DNA of 34,838 bases. It comes from a virus. The stretch's first letter is position 1; each line of letters starts with the position of its first letter. This document shows positions 27,988 to 34,838 of this stretch, in pieces. Both the position numbers and the translations under genes were made by a program. Location of the stretch: positions 1 through 34,838 of the IMG/VR virus record IMGVR_UViG_3300025237_000012; one strand, written 5' to 3'. The notes beneath the pieces were generated by a model. The model saw nothing but the letters and a program-made list of their open reading frames with translations. It made no database searches and was not told where the DNA came from.

Positions 27988-30900
27988 TTAATAGCCCCTT
28001 GAAATGTGATCAAACGTGCGACTAATTGCAGCCCCGCCTGAATTTTTAAATATTATATCAAATCCATCAACCGCTTTGTTTGATATTTCGTAAAAATCAC
28101 CTGTTGCCATATTTTGCGCGGTAATGCCTATTGCTGGTATAACCTGATAGTCAAACGGGAATGATATAGATTTAGACGCTGCGCCACTTACAATATCTTC
28201 ACCGCTTGCTATTCTATCCGGCATATCAACAGACACCGATAATGAGTTAACACTAATATTGTGTGTAGTATACCCGCTTTCTAGCTCAAGCTTAAACTGA
28301 AAAGCTCTAGCAGAATAATCGCCAACAATTAACGTCTCGTAAGAGCCAAAAGTAATATTATCGGTTGACGTTCTGACATATAAAGTTGCATCAACATCAT
28401 CTATAACGCTGCCAATTATGCTTGACCATGTGCTAATTAGCGGACGAGCGCTTATTAAGTCAGCGGCATCAAAAGCAGTAACGGCCATCGCCGTTGTAAT
28501 TCTGGAGGTCTGCACCGATCCTAAATCAACTGCATCAGCAAATACATAATTGCCAGATGACGCAATGCCACCTAAAAATGATAGCTTAGGCCATGTGCTA
28601 ATGTTACCAAGCTGCTCTGTAATTGTATTTGCTGAATCTAATATTAAGCCGCCGGTGCCACTGATCGCCGTATCTGTTTTTGTGCCTGTAAAGCCTGCCT
28701 CTGTCAATTCTTCTATAAAATTCATGCTAATAACGCTAGGAGCATTGGTAGTAATTGCCGTTGCGTTGACGCTTTGGTTGCCAATGCTGTCTATCCATTT
28801 AGCCAAATACACACCGGCTATCAAAGGTAAGGTTGCTGATATTGTGCTACCTGCAATGGTGCCGCTGATCTCTGTAGAGCTTGACCAAGTAGGGGCCGCT
28901 GTATCTGTTGTATGCTTAATCTTTATCTTACCGCCTACAATAACATCAAGATCTGTTGACTCATCCCATGTTAAAAACGCGCTATCTGATACTGCCTGAA
29001 GCTGAAAATTCTCAACATCAACAGGGGGCGTAGTTAGTCCATAAATAATCTTGCTCAGTAAAGCTGTTTGAGATCTTAAACCAATACTGCTAACAGCGGT
29101 AATTCTAATCTCGTATGTACCCGCTACAACCGGCTCAACATCCATCGATGGGGTTGAGGTATTCAACTTTATCCAGTTGCCATTGGTGGGTCTATATTCT
29201 AGCTCATAACGTGCGCCTCTATCGCCTTCCCAGCTAACAAGCATTCTTACACCTACAAGCGTACCTGTAATTAAATAAAGCTCTTCTTCTATTTCTATAC
29301 CAGATGGCTTGTTAGGTATAGCCCTTAAATTAGACACTGGTATTGCATCTAGCTTAAGATTACTTTCAATGGCTGCATACTTATCAGCGCGATATTCTAA
29401 AGCAGTAACTGAAGCATTAACACCATCTTCGCTAATAGAAATCACACGCCATTTTTCAGGGTTAAGGCTTGTTGACGCTAACACCCAAATAGATTGTAGC
29501 TTGGGCGATGCGCTAAAGTCTGGAGACACTGCTAATGTTGTTGTAGCGCCTGCGCCCGTTGTTACTGTTGAGCTTTCCACAGATCCATCAGGCATTACCG
29601 CCCATAATGTGTACGTGGACGATCCGTCAATAGTTACCGAACTATCAAGGGTAAATGCTGACGCCGTAGCGGCTTGTAATCTACCACCTAATCGATCGCC
29701 TGAACGTACAGGGTCGGATGTTTGTATGACCTCACTTGGAGATATAGAAAGACCATCTAAGCCAGTGCTAAAAGTTACTGTGTCCGTTTCCATTGACTCT
29801 GTAAATAATATGGCCTTGCCAAATCGGTGTGCCTGACCTCTTGATGTACAACCAAAAGCAACAACGTCTTTTTTAATAAATCCAAAGCGGTCTATACCTA
29901 CTTCGTCCTCAATATACTCAACAGATTGTCGGTATAAATCTGCTGGGTCATTCCATGTAACCGCTATTACGGTTGATCGTGTGCGCGAACTAGACCCCGC
30001 ATAACTAAACGCGCCATTAATTACATTGGCGGGTGTAAATAATGCAGACGGGTCTTTAGGGGCATCCTGAGTAACCGTGACAGATCCCGCCGCCCAATAA
30101 CTCATAGCACCAAAAGCAGACGCTAAAGATTGAAGCATTTTAATAGCTTCCTCTCTAGTCTGTAGATAAACATTCACTGTATATCGTGGCTCTGTACCAC
30201 CTTTACCATCATCAACCAAGGCGTCACAATATTGAGCTATTTCGTAAAGCGTAAACTTGTCAATCTGCGAAGCTGCAACATAATTACCTAAGCCATAGCG
30301 AGAGTTTACGACTAGATCATAAAAAACCCATGCGGGGTTGTTTGAATATGCAGTAGTAAAAGTACCATTCCATACGCCGCTGTAAGTCCTTGCAACCGCA
30401 TCATAGTTTGAGGGTACTTGTAAAATTATCCCTTCTATTTCATAGCCGCGCGCCGGTACTTTGCTATAAACCTCACTATCAATTGAAAGCGCCATCAATG
30501 CGCTGTTTGGGTATCCAAATTTTTCGTCAATAACTTCTGTGTAACTATCCCAGAATGTTTGATTTTGCAATGCTTGGCTTGTACTGTCTGCCGTAATTCT
30601 TTTTACGCGAATATCCCAAGGGCCAGCGCCGGTTAATGGCACTAGATACGACCGCTGATACCTGCTTGAAGTCTTGCCGGTTATGTCATCAGCTACAGAT
30701 AAAACATAGCCTGCCCCATCAATTTGCAGCTCTATTTCAATTTGTACTTTTGTGCCGCTTACATCGCCGTTTTCAATATTTTGGCTTGTAAGTCTTGGCA
30801 CCGATAAAGTGACACGTACACTATCTACGTCAGTATCGGTTATAGATCTGACGATGCTAGTAGCTGCGGTTACTTCAACAGAAACGGCTTTTTCAGACTC

Positions 30901-31182
30901 AACACCGGGGAACCCTGTTATATAGGTTTGACCCTGTATGCCTGCACGAGTATCAAAAGAAACGCCCTCAACATTAAAGGAATCATCAGCGTTTTGCAGG
31001 GGAGTATTGTCAAAATATACAGATTTTAAACCGTCAACTAATCCGCTTATCTCGCCTTCAGATACTAAGTCAACAAACTTAGCAAACTGTTTTGACTGTA
31101 GATTGTCTGGAGCTTCTGTTGCTACTCTTGAGCTGCCTCCACCGCCTTTCCCTCCGCCGCCTGAACCTTTTATAATATTCAT
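27988..31182 (-). CDS. Central tail-tip host-specificity protein (lambda J-like)
   Basis: 1064 residues from ATG 31182, which overlaps the stop of the I-like gene as ATGA; the frame from 31245 is longer but unneeded. A Gly-rich start (IKGSGGGGKGGGGSS), then LQSKQFAKFVDLVSEGEISG and LKSVYFDNTPLQNADDS, the N-terminal hallmark of lambda J. The middle has WVFYDLVVNSRYGLGNYV and a TMDVEPVVAGTYEIRI fibronectin-III region with PPVDVENFQLQAV at about 720. Forms the tip hub and central fibre. Confidence 0.92.
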   Translation of the reverse strand: MNIIKGSGGGGKGGGGSSRVATEAPDNLQSKQFAKFVDLVSEGEISGLVDGLKSVYFDNTPLQNADDSFNVEGVSFDTRAGIQGQTYITGFPGVESEKAVSVEVTAATSIVRSITDTDVDSVRVTLSVPRLTSQNIENGDVSGTKVQIEIELQIDGAGYVLSVADDITGKTSSRYQRSYLVPLTGAGPWDIRVKRITADSTSQALQNQTFWDSYTEVIDEKFGYPNSALMALSIDSEVYSKVPARGYEIEGIILQVPSNYDAVARTYSGVWNGTFTTAYSNNPAWVFYDLVVNSRYGLGNYVAASQIDKFTLYEIAQYCDALVDDGKGGTEPRYTVNVYLQTREEAIKMLQSLASAFGAMSYWAAGSVTVTQDAPKDPSALFTPANVINGAFSYAGSSSRTRSTVIAVTWNDPADLYRQSVEYIEDEVGIDRFGFIKKDVVAFGCTSRGQAHRFGKAILFTESMETDTVTFSTGLDGLSISPSEVIQTSDPVRSGDRLGGRLQAATASAFTLDSSVTIDGSSTYTLWAVMPDGSVESSTVTTGAGATTTLAVSPDFSASPKLQSIWVLASTSLNPEKWRVISISEDGVNASVTALEYRADKYAAIESNLKLDAIPVSNLRAIPNKPSGIEIEEELYLITGTLVGVRMLVSWEGDRGARYELEYRPTNGNWIKLNTSTPSMDVEPVVAGTYEIRITAVSSIGLRSQTALLSKIIYGLTTPPVDVENFQLQAVSDSAFLTWDESTDLDVIVGGKIKIKHTTDTAAPTWSSSTEISGTIAGSTISATLPLIAGVYLAKWIDSIGNQSVNATAITTNAPSVISMNFIEELTEAGFTGTKTDTAISGTGGLILDSANTITEQLGNISTWPKLSFLGGIASSGNYVFADAVDLGSVQTSRITTAMAVTAFDAADLISARPLISTWSSIIGSVIDDVDATLYVRTSTDNITFGSYETLIVGDYSARAFQFKLELESGYTTHNISVNSLSVSVDMPDRIASGEDIVSGAASKSISFPFDYQVIPAIGITAQNMATGDFYEISNKAVDGFDIIFKNSGGAAISRTFDHISRGY

Positions 31183-31760
31183 AATTGAGTCACGCTTAAG
31201 CCTGCGGATATTACTTGCGAGCCTACAATCATTCGTCCATAACAAATAGGTACGGGGTTTCCTTGTCGGGTAGTATTTACAGCGCCGTTAAATATAAACG
31301 AGGGTTTGTTTTCTGGTCGCTCGCCTGAGTCTGGTGCCGCTTGTGGTGAAAATAGCATTTGTGAAACGCCGCCTAATACTAAAGACACACCTATTCCAGA
31401 TATTGATGATGCGATGGTTGCGGTCGTTGCCGCCGTTGCACCAAAAGCACCACCAACACCCGCAGCTAAACCACCTGAAAAATAAATCAATGCAGCACCT
31501 AATACAATCTTACCTAAACCCTCAGCACCGGCAACAACAGGCACAATGCGGATAGTCTCACGGTCTGACATAGGGTTGGCAACTTGATCTATATCTAGTT
31601 CATCTTTGCCGCCTACTAGGATGCGATAATGACCGCCGTCAATAAATGCCTGTTTAAAGCCCTTTATCGTAACGCTGAGAGCTTTTATGGCTTGAGCAGG
31701 ACAAGATACATCATATCGATGCACTCGTTTAAAATCGCGCCCTAGCTTGCCGTATAGCAT
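31179..31760 (-). CDS. Tail tip assembly protein I-like
   Basis: 193 residues. The N-terminal ubiquitin-like part (MLYGKLGRDFKRVHRYDVSC, IKALSVTIKGFKQAFI) is followed by a Gly/Ala-rich hydrophobic stretch (SGGLAAGVGGAFGATAATTA). The end, VNTTRQGNPVPICYGRMIVG, is typical of lambda gpI family proteins that help assemble the tip. Overlaps K and J genes. Confidence 0.88.
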   Translation of the reverse strand: MLYGKLGRDFKRVHRYDVSCPAQAIKALSVTIKGFKQAFIDGGHYRILVGGKDELDIDQVANPMSDRETIRIVPVVAGAEGLGKIVLGAALIYFSGGLAAGVGGAFGATAATTATIASSISGIGVSLVLGGVSQMLFSPQAAPDSGERPENKPSFIFNGAVNTTRQGNPVPICYGRMIVGSQVISAGLSVTQL

Positions 31761-32455
31761 TATTGTTTTAATGATGTATGCCTCAATATTCCCGCTGTAA
31801 TTTTAGAGTACCAGCCGCCATATATATCAAGTGATGATAATCTGCCAACTTGATGATGTGCGATTTTATTGTTGCCAACATAAACCGCGCCATGATTAGG
31901 TACTTGGCTGCCTACTTGCATAATAATAACATCATTAACCTGTAAATCATCTACCGGATAAAATCCAGCGTCTTTCGCTCTATCAATATAATGATTTTCA
32001 CCACTTAACCACCAGTTATCTTTGCGGTGGTAATCAGGCATATTAATGTTTAATTCTTGCTTGTAGTAGTCACGAATAAACGTAAAACAATCAACCGTTC
32101 CATGCTGAAATGATCGACCGTACAAGGGCATTACATAGCCAGTAGGCTCAAACTCATACACGTTAGCACTTGGATAGGACATTATCAGCCACTTAAGACC
32201 CGATTGCTCGCAACCGATTAGATCCGCTGGGCTTGGCATAGGTGATAAATTAGGGTGGCTATGAACCACTGTATCGATTACACCTGAGTCTTCTGCGGTT
32301 GCGTAATCTTCTGGATGAATTGCGAACTGTAGACCCATAGCTATATTTCTGCACTTAACATACCTCTTTTTGCCTTTGACAATGACAATCAAACCACAAC
32401 ATTCTTTAGGGTAGCATTCTTTAGCGTGCTCAAATATTTCCGCTTGTATATCCAC
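31760..32455 (-). CDS. Tail tip assembly protein K-like (JAB + NlpC/P60)
   Basis: 231 residues, two domains. N-terminal JAB/MPN metalloprotease-like: CYPKECCGLIV, then VVHSHPNLSPMPSPADLIGC with the HxH...S...D metal motif. C-terminal NlpC/P60 peptidase: GTVDCFTFIRDYY (catalytic Cys near 127), PNHGAVYVGNNKIAHHQ (His). As in lambda K, it would process tail tip parts and/or cut peptidoglycan at entry. One-base overlaps on both sides. Confidence 0.92.
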   Translation of the reverse strand: MDIQAEIFEHAKECYPKECCGLIVIVKGKKRYVKCRNIAMGLQFAIHPEDYATAEDSGVIDTVVHSHPNLSPMPSPADLIGCEQSGLKWLIMSYPSANVYEFEPTGYVMPLYGRSFQHGTVDCFTFIRDYYKQELNINMPDYHRKDNWWLSGENHYIDRAKDAGFYPVDDLQVNDVIIMQVGSQVPNHGAVYVGNNKIAHHQVGRLSSLDIYGGWYSKITAGILRHTSLKQ

Positions 32456-33138
32456 TAATTATTGCTGCCCGGATAACCACCATAAGGGAGTGTCGCATTA
32501 TCGCCAAATCTTAGCTTACACGAATCTACGCGATGACCGCATACATCTTGCGCTGCGTCTGTTGTTATGATATCCATAATCGTAGCGACAGGGCCACCGG
32601 CATAGCTACATTCAGCGCTGCGGTATTGCCATGCACAAACGTTTTGGGTAACTTGCCGCTTAGGTAGCTTAACATTGGTTAGATCCATTGCAGACGCTAA
32701 CTCAAATTCAATAAAGATACCGTTCTCGGATGCCTTGCGATCTACGTACCAAATCTCATCAGCAAAATAAACATTAGGATCTGCTGAAGCGTTGCCGCCG
32801 CTAAAATTAACAGCGTCTAAATATTTTACAAAGGTTCTACGTCGAGTAAACTTTGCGCCTACTAGATCCTCATTGTCACGAACTAAAGCACCAACTATAC
32901 CGGCAACATTAGACGCTTTAATAGTGGGCCTTGGTTGTGTGCCTCTGCCACTCTTAGCAAATCCACTTGCCTCAATAGGAAAGCGTGTATAAGTATTGCC
33001 TTGCCATACAATATCCGCGCCTAGCTTGTTTGTATCATTAACCCAGCGCAACACAGACCCATCGATGTTAGTTGCATCAATTTCAAATAAATCGATAACA
33101 CTTCCTGCGGCTAGTTTTTGTACATCAGTAGAAATCAC
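32455..33138 (-). CDS. Minor tail protein L-like
   Basis: 227 residues. N-terminal IDLFEIDATNIDGSVLRWVN and WQGNTYTRFPIEASGFAKSG, then VCAWQYRSAECSYAG and a C-terminal VCGHRVDSCKLRFGDNATLP-YGGYPG. In lambda gpL the four late cysteines bind an iron-sulfur cluster. Here Cys in VCAW, AECSY, DVCGH and DSCKL are present, so the same is expected. Start overlaps M by four bases. Confidence 0.9.
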   Translation of the reverse strand: MISTDVQKLAAGSVIDLFEIDATNIDGSVLRWVNDTNKLGADIVWQGNTYTRFPIEASGFAKSGRGTQPRPTIKASNVAGIVGALVRDNEDLVGAKFTRRRTFVKYLDAVNFSGGNASADPNVYFADEIWYVDRKASENGIFIEFELASAMDLTNVKLPKRQVTQNVCAWQYRSAECSYAGGPVATIMDIITTDAAQDVCGHRVDSCKLRFGDNATLPYGGYPGSNN

Positions 33139-33467
33139 TCACCAAATACCTCTTCAAAATTTGCATTAAGCACCCAATTATCATATTGGTTAATTGCTGG
33201 ACTCCATTCGCTGCAAACCCATTTACCCGCTGCGCCTGCTGGTGGCGTCCAATCAAAGGCCGTGATGCCGTCTTCAGTTTCTAAAAATAAATCAATGGCG
33301 TCTATGTCAGACTTAGTACCCTCGAAGCTTAAAGACCATAAACGGGCCGTACGATTGATGCCATCACCAACCCTCTGCTGATAACCATCGCCAAACTTAG
33401 CTTTGCGTACTTTAGGTGCGTTAGTTTCTGCTGCCCCATACGTAGGCGAAAATGTAAATGTTGTCAC
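33135..33467 (-). CDS. Minor tail protein M-like
   Basis: 110 residues, MTTFTFSPTYGAAETNAPKV, then AKFGDGYQQRVGDGINRTAR, FEGTKSDIDAIDLFLETEDG and FDWTPPAGAAGKWVCSEW, the lambda gpM family signature. It lies between tape measure and L, with ATGA overlaps on both sides. It forms part of the tail tip ring. Confidence 0.9.
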   Translation of the reverse strand: MTTFTFSPTYGAAETNAPKVRKAKFGDGYQQRVGDGINRTARLWSLSFEGTKSDIDAIDLFLETEDGITAFDWTPPAGAAGKWVCSEWSPAINQYDNWVLNANFEEVFGE

Positions 33468-34838
33468 GCTAGCATCCCTCCAGGCCTAGATTCTTCAATT
33501 AATACAGACCTTACCGCAACACCGATTAGATTACCAAGATCACGACCGTCTCCATCGCCTTGTGTGCTTGAGCCTGAAGCGTCAACATTAACAACTATAT
33601 TGTTAGATGCTCCCTTGCCTTGACCTTTAGTGTGATCTATAACTGTTTCGTTAGGGTGCAAGGTTGCGGGAAAGCCACCACGACCATCTGTGCCGCCACT
33701 TCTCGCACCGCTACCAGTAAAGCCGCCACCCTCTAAGCTAGGGCCGACATTGCCAAACATAGGCGAATTGGCACCGCTGCCCGTAAATGCCGGTACAGCC
33801 GCACTAAATAAGCCTGCGCCAACCTCACCGATCAAGTCACCAAAGCCACCAAATACAGGTGCAAATGCTTTTTCTAATGCTATCTTTTGCAGTTGCTTTA
33901 ATATGCCATTAGCAAATGATTCAAAATTCGTACCGCCCTCAACTAATGATTCGGCAAAGGATGCACTCCAATCTTCTGAGGCTGTCCGCAGTCCGTCGAA
34001 TATAGTCTCACTTTCAGATGCTTTAACATTCAGCTTGTCAAATTCAGTCGACGAGCTTTCTAAAGATTGAGTAAACTTCTCATAAGCTTCTGCACTACCA
34101 CGGGCAAAGTTCTCATTAGATAATAACGCCTCATCGCTGCCATCACGCCTTGTATTTTTAAGCTTTTCTAATAACTTTATCTCATCATTATAAATCTCAA
34201 GGGGGGTTCGTAACGAAGTATTGTATCGCTCAGATACAGTTATTAATTCTTTGTATTTTTCAATTGATGGCAGATTGTCGCCTGCTGAACCGTTGCCGCC
34301 TGTTAAGCCTTTGCTTAATTCTTCTGAGGCTTTAAATAATGATTTAATTTGCTCGATTGATTCGGGTATATTGTTTGCGTTACCAGCGTCATCAATATTC
34401 TCTAAAAATTGTGCGTACTCAAGCGCAGTTTCTTTTAAGTCTCTATTTACAATAGCAGATACGCCGCTAATGTCGCCAAAGGTTAAGACCTCTTTAGCAA
34501 TAAGAGAGTAGCCGCCTATAGCCTTACCTAACAGATCAAATGTGGCTGTGGTGCCTACTGCGACTTTAGCAACGGCTCGCATTGAATCAGCAATAAACGT
34601 ACCGACACCGGCAGCAATTGCGCCATCAGTAGAAACATCGTTAAATGATATTGATAAATCAGCCAAGGTTGGCAGTAGCTCACCAACTAAGGTATTTTTA
34701 AAGCCTAACGCCGTTTGTCCTGTAATGAATAAGGAAGCGTTTAAATTCTTTGCTGCCTCTAGGGCCTCTTCACCCATTATAGCGCCGGTGCGTGCTGCTT
34801 GGTCGCCTAAAAACTTGAAGCCTTCGCCGTTATCTCTA
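33464..34838 (-). CDS. Tail length tape-measure protein, C-terminal part (runs off right edge)
   Basis: This is the continuation of the gene that starts at 706; the ATG at 34777 is internal. The C-terminal region is Gly/Ser-rich and carries a motif of the form GRGGFPATLHPNETVIDHTK followed by an NNIVVNVD strand. That is the characteristic end of lambda-family tape measures (tail tape measure C-terminal domain). It ends 4 bases inside the start of the gpM-like gene (ATGA overlap), so the two are translationally coupled. Confidence 0.92.
   Translation of the reverse strand, partial: RDNGEGFKFLGDQAARTGAIMGEEALEAAKNLNASLFITGQTALGFKNTLVGELLPTLADLSISFNDVSTDGAIAAGVGTFIADSMRAVAKVAVGTTATFDLLGKAIGGYSLIAKEVLTFGDISGVSAIVNRDLKETALEYAQFLENIDDAGNANNIPESIEQIKSLFKASEELSKGLTGGNGSAGDNLPSIEKYKELITVSERYNTSLRTPLEIYNDEIKLLEKLKNTRRDGSDEALLSNENFARGSAEAYEKFTQSLESSSTEFDKLNVKASESETIFDGLRTASEDWSASFAESLVEGGTNFESFANGILKQLQKIALEKAFAPVFGGFGDLIGEVGAGLFSAAVPAFTGSGANSPMFGNVGPSLEGGGFTGSGARSGGTDGRGGFPATLHPNETVIDHTKGQGKGASNNIVVNVDASGSSTQGDGDGRDLGNLIGVAVRSVLIEESRPGGMLA
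34705..34838. repeat. Right copy of 134-bp terminal direct repeat (circular join)
   Basis: Repeats bases 1-134 with one mismatch (34712 C versus 8 T). On the coding minus strand the affected codon reads ACG here and ACA at the left end, both threonine, so the difference is silent. Collapsing the overlap gives a unit length of 34,704 bases. Confidence 0.95.

Noticed and set aside
1-34838. Search for a tyrosine or serine integrase, attachment site and CI repressor
   Set aside because: None of the reading frames shows the motifs, and no att-like core beside a tRNA fragment was seen, so no lysogeny module is claimed.
1-34838. tRNA genes, CRISPR arrays and insertion sequences
   Set aside because: No cloverleaf, regularly spaced repeat-spacer unit or transposase was recognised by eye on either strand.

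Overview
The window is one essentially complete genome of a tailed bacteriophage with a long non-contractile tail (siphovirus layout). Its last 134 bases repeat its first 134 bases with one mismatch, and the tape-measure gene reads in frame across that join. It is therefore best read as a circular (circularly permuted) assembly of about 34,704 unique bases. Shine-Dalgarno sites, sigma70-like promoters, lambda-type replication and nin genes and lambda-type tail-tip genes point to a Gram-negative, probably gammaproteobacterial host. I cannot name the species. No integrase, CI-type repressor, DNA polymerase, helicase, tRNA or CRISPR array was recognised, so a lytic or at least non-integrating life style is the simplest reading.

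Layout on the minus strand, in transcription order. (1) 22022 down to 20403: a left early operon of small genes (ribbon-helix-helix protein, Cys-rich zinc-ribbon mini-proteins of the Lar anti-restriction type, a secreted protein, a 30-residue membrane peptide), ended by an intrinsic terminator at 20276-20245. (2) 20244-19836: a long gene-free stretch. (3) 19835 to 13044: replication and middle genes. These include an O-like initiator with a ribbon-helix-helix N-terminus, an overlapping lambda-P-like loader, many small genes, a duplicated promoter/operator unit, a Cro-like protein, a Mom-like DNA hypermodification protein, NinB and NinG. (4) A strong late promoter at 13036-13008. (5) 12973 to 1, continuing from the right end down to 25994: the late operon. 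It holds M15 endolysin, holin, spanin-like protein, terminases, DUF4055-type portal, MuF head protein, scaffold, P22-like coat, small head/decoration proteins, connectors, tail terminator, tail tube, the G/GT frameshifted chaperones, tape measure, M, L, K, I, J, fibre, fibre-associated protein and a membrane-anchored protein.

The plus strand carries a right early operon (22171-25870). It holds small unknown genes, a coiled-coil protein, an HNH nuclease, an ERF single-strand annealing recombinase and SSB, then a 170-base apparently structured non-coding segment and more small membrane or unknown genes. It ends in an intrinsic terminator at 25955-25982, facing the end of the late operon.

Together: O/P-like proteins recruit host replication machinery. 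ERF, SSB, NinB, NinG and HNH handle recombination and DNA ends. Mom-like and Lar-like proteins probably counter restriction. The late operon builds a P22/DUF4055-type head on a lambda-type tail. Several genes shorter than about 60 codons were found by reading the gaps, and many starts were moved to the codon with a Shine-Dalgarno site.
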